From Sporosarcina luteola (GTDB taxonomy: Bacteria; Bacillota; Bacilli; Bacillales_A; Planococcaceae), in assembly GCF_007991495.1 (NCBI RefSeq), contig NZ_BJYL01000016.1:107648-171647 (forward strand): 64,000 nucleotides of DNA, in the 5' to 3' direction. Made by a program: the position numbers and the translations under genes. Shown here one piece after another: positions 50,259-58,715 of this stretch (its first letter is position 1; each line of letters starts with the position of its first letter). Under the pieces are notes generated by a model. The model did not search any database, was not told where the DNA came from, and was given only the letters and a program-made list of their open reading frames with translations.

Positions 50259-51913
50259 TGTTGAAAAACTATAATTTCCCTAAGAAAGATGCACGTCTTT
50301 ATATGTCCTTCATGTATGTGACATTTGCTTCACTCCTAGTCGGCGGACTGATGGGATTACTCCAAACCCTTTCACGTTCCGGCGAATTCCAATTACCGTT
50401 TGGAATAAACTACTATACAATTTTAACTGTGCATGGCGTTATTTTAGGATTGGTGCTTACAACGTTTTTCATTGTTGGTTTCCAATTCGCATTAATGGGA
50501 AAAACGGTCGGTCTATCCGATAAGCAACGAAAATGGGCATGGATTGCCTTCTGGACAATGCTCGTCGGTACAATTATGGCAGCTGTTACAATATTGATTG
50601 GCGAAGCGAACGTATTATATACATTTTATGCACCACTTCGGGCTCATCCTGCATTTTATATCGGGCTTGCTTTAGTGATCGTCGGCAGCTGGATTGCCGT
50701 TTTCACCAATTTTCGTCAACTATACGTGTGGAAAAAGGCGAATCCTGGCCAAAAATCCCCTTTGCTCGCTTTCATGGTCGTCATCAATATGGCAATGTGG
50801 TTCATCGCGAGTTTAGGTGTTGCAATATCTGTTTTAGTTCTTTTCATCCCTTGGTCTTTAGGATATGCAGCAACGATCAACGTCTTGCTTAGCCGTACGT
50901 TGTTCTGGTATTTCGGACATCCGCTCGTTTATTTCTGGTTGCTTCCTGCTTATATGGCATGGTATGCAATTATCCCGAAAATCATCGGCGGGAAACTGTT
51001 CAGTGATTCTCTCGCAAGAATGGCGTTCATTTTACTATTACTATTTTCAATCCCGGTCGGTTTCCATCACCAGTTGACAGAACCGGGAATCGATCCTACA
51101 TGGAAATTCATCCAAGTCGTTTTGACGTTCATGGTAGTCATCCCTTCATTGATGACGGCGTTCTCGATTTTCGCGACATTTGAAACGACTGGCCGCAGAT
51201 TAGGCCATAAAGGGTTATTTGGATGGTTCAAGAATTTGCCGTGGGGCGATGTGCGCTTCTTCGCACCATTCGTCGGAATGGTCGCTTTCATCCCTGGTGG
51301 CGCGGGCGGTATCGTCAACGCTTCCCACCAAATGAACTCACTTATCCATAATACAATTTGGGTAACAGGGCACTTCCATTTAACAATTGCAACGACGGTT
51401 ATCCTGACGTATTTCGGAATCGCTTATTGGCTCGTCCCTCATTTGACAGGACGCAGATTAACACCGCGGTTGAATAAACTCGGCATCATCCAAACAATCA
51501 TTTGGACGGTCGGTATGACAATCATGTCGACTTCCATGCACATTCAAGGTTTGCTTGGCGGTCCACGACGCTCTGACTTCTCCAATTATGCTGGGGGCGA
51601 GCAGGTTCAAACATGGATCAGCTATCAACTGGCACAGGCGGTCGGAGGTACAATTCTTTTCATCGGTATCCTTTTGATGATTTATATCTTCATCCAGCTT
51701 GCATTTTTCGCACCGAAGGGAGTTCAGGAATTCCCGATTGCAGAAGAGGAAGTCGATGCAGAACCAACGCCTAAAATTCTTGAAAACTGGTATTTATGGA
51801 TTGGCATCACGATTGCTCTTATTCTATTCGCCTATACAATACCGATGATCGACATTATCAAACACTCCCCTCCTGGATCATTGCCATTTGATTGGCCCAT
51901 TGGGAGATCGTAA
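50255..51913 (+). CDS. ba3-type cytochrome c oxidase subunit I
   Basis: A 552-residue heme-copper oxidase with about 13 TM helices: heme His in LTVHGVILG (about 50-58), the HxxxY pair in GHPLVYFWLLPAYMAWY (about 227-243), copper His pair in FHHQL, and the distal VTGHFHLT (about 373-380). The catalytic subunit for O2 reduction and proton pumping. The sequence fits the ba3 (B-family) group. Overlaps the subunit II stop (ATGATG). Last gene of the operon; no subunit III follows. Confidence 0.96.
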   Translation: MMLKNYNFPKKDARLYMSFMYVTFASLLVGGLMGLLQTLSRSGEFQLPFGINYYTILTVHGVILGLVLTTFFIVGFQFALMGKTVGLSDKQRKWAWIAFWTMLVGTIMAAVTILIGEANVLYTFYAPLRAHPAFYIGLALVIVGSWIAVFTNFRQLYVWKKANPGQKSPLLAFMVVINMAMWFIASLGVAISVLVLFIPWSLGYAATINVLLSRTLFWYFGHPLVYFWLLPAYMAWYAIIPKIIGGKLFSDSLARMAFILLLLFSIPVGFHHQLTEPGIDPTWKFIQVVLTFMVVIPSLMTAFSIFATFETTGRRLGHKGLFGWFKNLPWGDVRFFAPFVGMVAFIPGGAGGIVNASHQMNSLIHNTIWVTGHFHLTIATTVILTYFGIAYWLVPHLTGRRLTPRLNKLGIIQTIIWTVGMTIMSTSMHIQGLLGGPRRSDFSNYAGGEQVQTWISYQLAQAVGGTILFIGILLMIYIFIQLAFFAPKGVQEFPIAEEEVDAEPTPKILENWYLWIGITIALILFAYTIPMIDIIKHSPPGSLPFDWPIGRS

Positions 51914-51919
51914 CTAAAG

Positions 51920-52031
51920 CGGAGGACGGCGTTTAGCCTCGACAGGCGGTGGAGGGCTTGAAAAAAAGGCGGTTTTTGCCTTTTCTTTCAAGACCGAAGC
52001 GACCCGAGAGGCTGCCGTCCGAAGCTAGACG
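51920..52031. repeat. Nested hairpin element R3 after the oxidase operon
   Basis: Outer arms GGACGGC/GCCGTCC and AGCCTC/GAGGCT enclose CTTGAAA/TTTCAAG and an inner AAAGGC/GCCTTT hairpin; total about 110 bp. It could form a long structured RNA at the 3' end of the oxidase mRNA, or be a small mobile repeat. Only this copy is in the window. Confidence 0.7.
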
Positions 52032-52041
52032 TAAAACACAA

Positions 52042-52086
52042 TAAAAGCCTTGAGCATCTAATCAATCTGATGCTCAAGGCTTTTTT
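52042..52086. terminator. Bidirectional terminator between the oxidase operon and the EAL gene
   Basis: AAAAGCCTTGAGCATC, loop, GATGCTCAAGGCTTTT. Confidence 0.92.
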
Positions 52087-54001
52087 AATTATGTGCATAG
52101 TCAACAATTGAAGGCAAAATCAGCTTTCCGGCTCGTCCATACTTGTCAAACAGCCCATCGATTTCCTGTACCGGAACCGGCCGGCTGAAGTAATACCCTT
52201 GCAGTTCTGAACACCCAAGACTTTTCAGTATATCCCATTGTTCTTTCGTTTCGACACCTTCGCCGATTGTCTGAAGTCCTAATAATTCCGCGAGGTGGAT
52301 GATTGTCTGAACAATTCCCGTGCTTTTCGAATCGGTTTCCAACTCGCTGATAAATTGGCGATCGATTTTAATTTGCTGGATTGGGAAGTGCTGTAAATAA
52401 ATAAATGCCGAATACCCTTTTCCGAAGTCGTCGATTGAAATGGAAAAGCCCATTTCTTTTAATAGTGAAATTCGACTCGTAACGGCAGTCTGATCTTCCA
52501 AGGCTACATTTTCGGTAATTTCAAGAATCAATTTCTCAGGCTTGACACCTGCTTCTCTTATACACTTATCCAAATAGAAAGGAAAATTATGGTGCAGAAA
52601 ATGGCGTGGCGACAGATTGACAGATACGGTCATCTTGCCCATACCTCTCTCCGCCCACTTCTTCAATTGCTGAACGGCTTCCTGAATAACCCATTCTCCT
52701 ATCGGCATAATGAGCCCTGTCGATTCGGCGAGATTTATGAATTCTCCTGGGAAAATAAGTCCTCGTTCCGGATGCTGCCAACGGATCAATGCTTCAAAAC
52801 CGATCACTTCACCCGTCCGGCAATTGACTTGCGGCTGATAGAAGAGCTTGAATTCATTCATATCAAGGCCTTTACGCAAATTCATTTCCGAAAGCACTGT
52901 TTCTTTTAAATATGTATGCATATCAGGATTATAAACGCCACTGCTCTTACGATTGGAGGTTTTCCTGCCGGATTGCAAAGCCATATAGGCAGTCTGCAAG
53001 CCATTTTTCACGTTCAGTGCATGATCTGGATAAACCGACACGCCATAACTGAATGTCATATACACTTCCTGGCCGCTTATGTACATAGGCTGTCTTAACT
53101 CACTCGCCACTCGCTCCATAACAGATCTTTTACCTGCCAACTCACCTGTAAATGGGGTAAAAATAACAAAATGATCAAATGCAAGCCTTGCTGCAATAGC
53201 AGGAGACGGGAACATCTTTTTCAATCGGCTTGCTGTTAAGTATAAAAGTTTGTCCGTCCCTTCAGGACCTAGTACGCCTTGGATTTCTGTAAATTGATCG
53301 AGCATGATATAGATGAAAGCACCCTTCTGAACATTCGTAAACCCATTCAACTGCTCCGTTACGTTCTTTTCGAAGGCGTTTTCGTTATCCAATCCTGTCA
53401 ACCTATCTGAATATGCCAACCGATGCACATGCTCCTCCACTTCAATCCGATCTAATCGGTCGAAAATGAACGATAACATGTCCGCAATCGAAGCGACGAG
53501 GACCTTATCAAGACGCGTCCATTCACGCTTTGCGATCGTTTCGCAACAAACAATTCCACCAATACCACCACTTAAAATGATGGATGCATCTAGCATGGAT
53601 TTCACTTTTGTGTTGCGGTAAAGAGGGTGCCGGAACAATTCTTTCGTTGCAGAATCGTTTTCAATGTCGAAAATGTCTACTACCCTTCCTTTTTGAACAG
53701 CTTCAAAATAGGAAGGAACCTCTTCTTTCCTCAAAATCCCGGTAGCAATTGTTTGATGTAAGTCTTGAGTGTAACTGTTTTGGGCTGTCAGGATTGTCCG
53801 GTCTTTATTAAATAGCCATATACTGACCCTTTCGCAACCTATGATCGTTACAATCCGTGAACATAATTCTTCCAGGACACTTGCGATTGAAGTTCTTGAG
53901 AAATCCAACTCTTTCGCTTGCGAAAAAATCAGTTGCTGTTTCTTTTGCATTTCCTCCAGAACCTTTTGGATTTCATCATAGGAGCGTTCCATCATATCCA
54001 T
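52085..54001 (-). CDS. GAF-GGDEF-EAL protein, probable c-di-GMP phosphodiesterase
   Basis: A 638-residue cytosolic protein: N-terminal coiled coil, GAF domain (about 35-185), degenerate GGDEF (about 195-350; AFDHF replaces GGDEF) and EAL domain (about 375-625) with all main motifs: FEALIRW, EITEN, IDDFGKGYSAF, KIDRQFI and GEGVET, ending LQGYYFSRP. It should hydrolyse c-di-GMP, with the dead GGDEF and GAF domains as regulatory parts. GAGGAGGGG precedes ATG 54001. Confidence 0.94.
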   Translation of the reverse strand: MDMMERSYDEIQKVLEEMQKKQQLIFSQAKELDFSRTSIASVLEELCSRIVTIIGCERVSIWLFNKDRTILTAQNSYTQDLHQTIATGILRKEEVPSYFEAVQKGRVVDIFDIENDSATKELFRHPLYRNTKVKSMLDASIILSGGIGGIVCCETIAKREWTRLDKVLVASIADMLSFIFDRLDRIEVEEHVHRLAYSDRLTGLDNENAFEKNVTEQLNGFTNVQKGAFIYIMLDQFTEIQGVLGPEGTDKLLYLTASRLKKMFPSPAIAARLAFDHFVIFTPFTGELAGKRSVMERVASELRQPMYISGQEVYMTFSYGVSVYPDHALNVKNGLQTAYMALQSGRKTSNRKSSGVYNPDMHTYLKETVLSEMNLRKGLDMNEFKLFYQPQVNCRTGEVIGFEALIRWQHPERGLIFPGEFINLAESTGLIMPIGEWVIQEAVQQLKKWAERGMGKMTVSVNLSPRHFLHHNFPFYLDKCIREAGVKPEKLILEITENVALEDQTAVTSRISLLKEMGFSISIDDFGKGYSAFIYLQHFPIQQIKIDRQFISELETDSKSTGIVQTIIHLAELLGLQTIGEGVETKEQWDILKSLGCSELQGYYFSRPVPVQEIDGLFDKYGRAGKLILPSIVDYAHN

Positions 54002-54130
54002 TACCCCTCCTCTTAAAGGAATACATTTCTATGCTTTTTATCGGCTAAATTAATCATTTTTTTAGGGTTTACTGAATTTCTTATATCTATTTTCACTCCT
54101 CAAAAGTTATTCCCACGTAATGTAATATGT

Positions 54131-54153
54131 TATAATGAATGAATAATCACTCA
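54131..54153 (+). promoter_or_regulatory. Promoter -10 and FadR-like operator of the SCP2 gene
   Basis: TATAAT (54131-54136) runs into TGAATGAATAATCACTCA (54136-54153). The B. subtilis FadR box is TGAATGAMTANTCATTCA; the site matches 17 of 18 positions. A repressor bound here would block the promoter. Confidence 0.75.
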
Positions 54154-54178
54154 TTATATTGGAAAGACGGTGTTGGGG

Positions 54179-54526
54179 ATGAATTTGGAAGAGATGAGCA
54201 TGAATGAAATTTGGACAGAAATTGACAAACAATTGGATGAAAACCGTGGCCCTATTGAAGGATTGAATGCAACTTATTCATTGGAATTGACTGGAGATGA
54301 AGGTGGAATATTCGGATTGAAGTTTTCAAATGGTCAAGCTGATACGATTCAAGGAGATCCAGGCGAGGTCGATTGCGCGTTGAAGATGAATGTCGCTGAG
54401 TTCCGTAAACTGCTTGGCGGTAATTTGAATACGACTGCGGCTTTCATGATGGGGAAAGTGAAGGTGAAAGGCAATATCGGCCTTGCATTAAAGCTTGAAA
54501 ACGTATTGAAGCAATATCAATTTTGA
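54179..54526 (+). CDS. SCP2 sterol-carrier domain protein
   Basis: A protein of about 115 residues made of one SCP2-like domain: EIDKQLDENRGPIEGLNATYSLELTGDEGG (given in part), then LKMNVAEFRKLLGGNLNTTAAFMMGKVKVKGN and a C-terminal helix. SCP2 domains bind acyl chains or acyl-CoA. The FadR-like operator in its promoter supports a fatty acid role. The start is uncertain: ATG 54179 is chosen; GTG 54170 and a later ATG near 54194 are possible. Confidence 0.88.
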   Translation: MNLEEMSMNEIWTEIDKQLDENRGPIEGLNATYSLELTGDEGGIFGLKFSNGQADTIQGDPGEVDCALKMNVAEFRKLLGGNLNTTAAFMMGKVKVKGNIGLALKLENVLKQYQF

Positions 54527-54532
54527 TCATTG

Positions 54533-54561
54533 ACCGGCTCCGATTATGGAGTCGTTTTTTT
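54533..54561 (+). terminator. Terminator of the SCP2 gene
   Basis: CGGCTCC, loop, GGAGTCG then seven T. Confidence 0.75.
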
Positions 54562-54652
54562 ATTCGTGCAGAGCATTTATACCCTCTTGTTTTGTTAATA
54601 GATAGCAAGTACAATAGAATCATAGAAATTTGTCTAATAGGGGGAAAACTGC

Positions 54653-55402
54653 GTGAAAAAGAAAGTTTTTTCAGTGATGGCGACAGTTGCTCTTGCGACA
54701 TGTATCGCAGCTGGCAACGCGGAAGCCGCATCGGATCAATACGTCGTCAAATCTGGTGATTCACTTTGGAAGATCGCTTCCCTACATAAACTGACTGTAG
54801 ACGAATTGAAAGAAATGAACGGACTAAAATCGGATTCCATTAAAGTCTCTCAAAAATTGCTCGTCAAGAAACCGGCAAGCACTGTTAAAAAGCAAGATAG
54901 TAAGAAAGACATCCAAAACAGTGTCGCTGTTATGAAACAGACATCATCCACAAGCTCATTCAAATCTCCTGTTGCAAATGCGGACAAGCCTAAACTGCCT
55001 GCATTATCAAAATCAGCACAAGATATTCAGCTTGCTACGACTGAAGTCGCCCTTCCCCTACTTGACACGCCGTATGTATGGGCAGGTGTTACGCCGGAAG
55101 GTTTCGATTGCAGCGGATTCATCTACTATGTATTTACAAACGCTGGATTGGATTTGCCAAGGCTCGACACCATTGGCATGTTCGAAAACTCGGTAGCAGT
55201 GGACGAGCCACATCCAGGAGACCTTGTCTTCTTCCAAAACACTTACCGTGAAGGGATTTCCCACGCAGGTATCTATTTGGGTGAAGGGAAATTCATTCAC
55301 GCTGGAACGAAGAAAGTGGAAATTTCAGCAATTGACTCCGTCTACTGGAAAGATAAATTTATCGGTTTCACTCGTTTTAACCAACTTCAAACAGCAAAAT
55401 AA
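54653..55402 (+). CDS. Secreted LysM-NlpC/P60 endopeptidase
   Basis: A 249-residue cell-wall hydrolase: signal peptide (about 1-26, ending AEA), one LysM domain (YVVKSGDSLWKIASLHKLTV; about 30-73), a polar linker (about 74-125) and an NlpC/P60 domain with Cys in EGFDCSGFIYYVF, His in GISHAGIYLGEG and HAG. Start is GTG 54653 after AGGGGG. It resembles LytE/CwlS-type enzymes, with a single LysM. Confidence 0.95.
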   Translation: MKKKVFSVMATVALATCIAAGNAEAASDQYVVKSGDSLWKIASLHKLTVDELKEMNGLKSDSIKVSQKLLVKKPASTVKKQDSKKDIQNSVAVMKQTSSTSSFKSPVANADKPKLPALSKSAQDIQLATTEVALPLLDTPYVWAGVTPEGFDCSGFIYYVFTNAGLDLPRLDTIGMFENSVAVDEPHPGDLVFFQNTYREGISHAGIYLGEGKFIHAGTKKVEISAIDSVYWKDKFIGFTRFNQLQTAK

Positions 55403-55406
55403 CAAC

Positions 55407-55448
55407 TACGACCAAGACATCAGCGACTGACGTTCTTGGTCGTTTTTA
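55407..55448 (+). terminator. Terminator of the LysM-P60 gene
   Basis: ACGACCAAGA, loop, TCTTGGTCGTTTTTATTT. Confidence 0.9.
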
Positions 55449-55543
55449 TTTTTCTTTTAATAAAGTCTTTCTTATTTCGTTATTATATATTAGTATATTC
55501 ATGTGTCTTGACAACTATCATGATTAAAAAGGAGGAAAATAAA

Positions 55544-56140
55544 ATGAAAAGCATGTGGTCATTGAAACTTTCAACTGCCGCACTAGTTTTAATCCCAGCA
55601 GCCATCGGCATCAACTATCTCGGGAAATTATTCGCAAGCCTATTGAAACTGCCTTTATGGGTCGATTCCATAGGGACTGTCCTTGCGAGTATGCTAGCGG
55701 GCCCTATTGTCGGTGCAATAGCAGGTATCGTCAATAATGTCGTTTATGGATTTACGACGGATCCCGTTTCTTTTGTGTACGCAATCACTTCTGCCGTCAT
55801 CGGCTTAGTGACGGGAATAATGGCGTATAAAGGTTGGATTTCGAATATCGGCAAAGCAATCGTCCTTGGACTTGCTGTCGGGTTCATTGCGGCAACTGTA
55901 TCGACACCTCTTAACATTATCTTTTGGGAAGGGACGACAGGCAATATTTGGGGAGATGCTTTATTTGCAACGATGCTTGCACAAGATATGCCGCTTTGGC
56001 TCGCTTCGTTTGCGGATAGCATCGTCGTCGATGTTCCCGACAAGGTTGTCACTGTACTGCTCAGTTTCCTGATCTTTAAAGGACTGCCAAAAAACGTGAA
56101 AAATATGTATGACAATACAGGTGAGATTGAACGAATCTGA
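55544..56140 (+). CDS. ECF transporter S component, substrate unknown
   Basis: A 198-residue membrane protein with about five to six TM helices. It has the pattern LPLWVDSIGTVLASMLAGP then GAIAGIVNNVVYGF, which I recognise as an ECF S component but cannot tie to a vitamin. The downstream T and fused A genes support this. AAAGGAGG is 8 bp before ATG 55544; a longer frame from 55436 runs through the previous terminator and is rejected. No riboswitch was recognised upstream, so the substrate stays open. Confidence 0.85.
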   Translation: MKSMWSLKLSTAALVLIPAAIGINYLGKLFASLLKLPLWVDSIGTVLASMLAGPIVGAIAGIVNNVVYGFTTDPVSFVYAITSAVIGLVTGIMAYKGWISNIGKAIVLGLAVGFIAATVSTPLNIIFWEGTTGNIWGDALFATMLAQDMPLWLASFADSIVVDVPDKVVTVLLSFLIFKGLPKNVKNMYDNTGEIERI

Positions 56141-56163
56141 CTTTGCCCGAAGGAGGTTTTGAA

Positions 56164-56931
56164 ATGAACAATATGACACTGTATGTAAAAAAGGATTCGC
56201 CAGTCCATCTGGTCGATCCATTGACAAAGCTTTTATTCACTTTTTTCTCGATCACACTGACATATATCGTTTCAAACCACCTGGCCGTTCTCTTGATCCT
56301 CTTGTGCACATTCACCATTTTAGTTGCCGGTAAAGTGTTTAAATACATTTTGCCGGTAATCGGTGTCAGCTTTCTTTTGATTTTATCCATTATTATCGTC
56401 CAAGGTTTTTTTCATCCTGACAGAGAGACGCTCCTTTTTGAAGTTGGCCCGATTCCTATTTATAAAGAAGGTTTTTCGATTGCATTTCTGATTACTCTTC
56501 GTGTCGTCAACATGGTCTCCGCCTTCGGTGTCCTCATTTTAACGACGAAGCCGGATGATTTAGTGAATGCATTGCTTCGGAAAGGATTGTCGCCAAGATT
56601 CGGGTATGTTCTTCTTTCCGTGCTGCAAATCATTCCGCAAATGATTGCCTTAACCGGAAAAATCACGGATGCTCAACGGGCCCGTGGTATGGAAACAGAA
56701 GGTGGTTTATGGCTGCGTTTCAAATCATTCATTCCCCTTTTGGGCCCTGTTATCCTGAATTCATTGAATGAAACCCGCGAGCGATCCATCGCCCTTGAAA
56801 TACGCGGATTCAATGCAAAAGGCCCAAGGACATATTTACATAAGCATGAAACGTATCGATATGGGCTGCATTTGAAGATTCTATTGACGGTCATCTTTGT
56901 AGCTGTTGTCGTTTGGAGGTTTGTGTCATGA
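56164..56931 (+). CDS. ECF transporter T component (EcfT)
   Basis: A 255-residue membrane protein with TM helices in the first two thirds and the conserved cytosolic coupling motifs ALLRKGLSPRFGYVLL, then DAQRARGME (Ala-Arg-Gly) and the second RSIALEIRGF (A-x-x-x-R-G) at about 190-205. EcfT connects the ATPases to the S component. GAAGGAGG precedes ATG 56164 by 7 bp. Its stop overlaps the ATPase start (ATGA). Confidence 0.93.
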   Translation: MNNMTLYVKKDSPVHLVDPLTKLLFTFFSITLTYIVSNHLAVLLILLCTFTILVAGKVFKYILPVIGVSFLLILSIIIVQGFFHPDRETLLFEVGPIPIYKEGFSIAFLITLRVVNMVSAFGVLILTTKPDDLVNALLRKGLSPRFGYVLLSVLQIIPQMIALTGKITDAQRARGMETEGGLWLRFKSFIPLLGPVILNSLNETRERSIALEIRGFNAKGPRTYLHKHETYRYGLHLKILLTVIFVAVVVWRFVS

Positions 56932-58610
56932 GTGTTTTAACTGTTACGAACTTGAAGTATAGATACCCCGCCCAGGACAAGTCCATTTTTGCCCTCAATG
57001 ATCTTTCATTCACAGTCGGCAAAGGTGAATTCATTGGGATTGTCGGGAGGAATACTGCTGGTAAAACAACATTATGCTATGCGCTCAGTGGACTTGTCCC
57101 CCACTTTTTCAAGGGCGCGTATGGGGGTGATGTCCATATTGGGGTGATGGACGTTTTATCATATGAAATCAGTGATATTGCTGCAAAAGTGGGGCTCGTC
57201 TTCGAGAATCCCTTCTCGCAAATGACTGGCGCAAAATTTACAGTCTATGATGAAATCGCGTTCGGTTTGGAAAACTTGGGCATCCCACGTGAAGAAATGC
57301 ATGAACGGATCCGTGCAAGTATGCAATTGCTAGATATTGAGGGCTTGGGGAATAAAAATCCGTTTTCTTTGTCGGGCGGACAAATGCAGCGTGTAGCGAT
57401 TGCCAGTGTCATCGCCATGAAGCCTGATATTCTCATACTTGATGAACCGACTTCCCAACTTGATCCTGAAGGTGCAGAGGAAGTGTTCCGTGTTGTCGGA
57501 AAGATGGCCGAAGGCGGTATGACGATTATTATGGTGGAACAGAAGATGGAGAAGTTGGCGGCATATGCGGACCGGATTTTATTGATGCATGACGGCAAAT
57601 TGATCCAGGACGGGAAGCCAGCTGAAGTATTTTCCAGGGATGATTTGGAGTTGTATGGCGTGGAACCTCCGATGGTTGTTAAAGTTTCTCGGACCCTTCA
57701 AGTACGGAATGAAGAAACCGGACTATATCCGATTACCCAAAAAGAGATGCCTGCTGAGCTTGACATAGCGTTTCATGTTGTTGAAACCAGCGGGAAAAAC
57801 ACCAACACAACATCGGAAATCGTTGTCCGCAACCTGCACTTCGGCTATGAAAATGGAAATGATGTCATCCGAGGGCTGAATGTTTCATTGCAAGGAGAGC
57901 CTATTGCGATTATTGGTCAAAACGGAGCGGGAAAAACGACGTTTGTAAAGCTATTGAAGGCTTTATTGACTCCACAACGCGGGGAAATCGTCATCGATGG
58001 TGTCCGTTCAACTGATTCAACAGCCGCTAAGCTGGCAAGTCGCATCGGGCTCATCTTTCAGAATCCGAACGACCAGATCTTCAAGAATAAAGTGATCGAC
58101 GAAGTGATGTTCGGCCCATTAAATATCGGCCAATCGCCAGAAGTAGCAACTGAAAACGCCAAGGCGATGCTCGAACTTGTCGGACTCGCAGGAAAAGAGG
58201 AAGAGAATCCATATGATCTAAGTCTTGCCGAGCGTAAGATGGTAGCGATGGCTTCTATTCTCGCCATGGACACCGATATCGTCATTTTTGACGAACCGAC
58301 GATGGGTCAGGACTACAGCGGCAAGTCAAAAGTGAAGGAAATCATCCATTCGCTCTATGAACAAGGCAAACTCGTTATTTGCATTTTACACGACATGGAT
58401 TTTGTAGCGGATACGTTTGGACGGACAATTATCTTCAGCGAAGGTGGTATGGTTTTTGATGGACCGACCCGGGAAGCGTTCGCTCAAGAGGATGCACTGC
58501 GTGCTGCACGCGTAGAGCAACCACATCTAACTCAACTGGCACGGAAATTGGGGTACGAAGGGATCATTTTAAAAGAAAACGAATTACAAACTGCCAACAT
58601 GTTTGAATGA
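56928..58610 (+). CDS. ECF transporter fused duplicated ATPase (EcfA-A')
   Basis: A 560-residue protein with two ABC domains. N-terminal: Walker A GIVGRNTAGKTTL (about 35-47; an unusual GRNTAGKT), SLSGGQMQRVAIASV, ILDEPTSQLDPEG. C-terminal: Walker A IIGQNGAGKTTF, DLSLAERKMVAMASI in place of a full LSGGQ, and FDEPTMGQDYSG. The fused A-A' type occurs in dedicated (group I) ECF systems such as YkoD. The atypical signature in the second half suggests unequal ATP sites. GGAGG precedes ATG 56928. Confidence 0.94.
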   Translation: MSVLTVTNLKYRYPAQDKSIFALNDLSFTVGKGEFIGIVGRNTAGKTTLCYALSGLVPHFFKGAYGGDVHIGVMDVLSYEISDIAAKVGLVFENPFSQMTGAKFTVYDEIAFGLENLGIPREEMHERIRASMQLLDIEGLGNKNPFSLSGGQMQRVAIASVIAMKPDILILDEPTSQLDPEGAEEVFRVVGKMAEGGMTIIMVEQKMEKLAAYADRILLMHDGKLIQDGKPAEVFSRDDLELYGVEPPMVVKVSRTLQVRNEETGLYPITQKEMPAELDIAFHVVETSGKNTNTTSEIVVRNLHFGYENGNDVIRGLNVSLQGEPIAIIGQNGAGKTTFVKLLKALLTPQRGEIVIDGVRSTDSTAAKLASRIGLIFQNPNDQIFKNKVIDEVMFGPLNIGQSPEVATENAKAMLELVGLAGKEEENPYDLSLAERKMVAMASILAMDTDIVIFDEPTMGQDYSGKSKVKEIIHSLYEQGKLVICILHDMDFVADTFGRTIIFSEGGMVFDGPTREAFAQEDALRAARVEQPHLTQLARKLGYEGIILKENELQTANMFE

Positions 58611-58627
58611 CAGAGTTGGCAGTTTTT
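58589..58627 (+). terminator. Terminator of the ECF operon
   Basis: ACTGCCAAC, loop, GTTGGCAGT then T-rich; the left arm lies within the last codons of the ATPase gene. Confidence 0.85.
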
Positions 58628-58715
58628 CCTTCGTCCCCTTGTCACCTCTAGATTTGTCACATATAATATAGATAGATAGAATTTACTAAAAATACGGTGG
58701 AAGAAGGGAACTACC

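Noticed and set aside
55436..55543. N-terminal extension of the ECF S component from 55436
   Set aside because: It would begin inside the previous gene's terminator; AAAGGAGG before ATG 55544 is the proper site.
55449..55543. Riboswitch upstream of the ECF operon
   Set aside because: Only about 95 bp of AT-rich sequence without the conserved core of TPP, FMN, cobalamin or other known classes.
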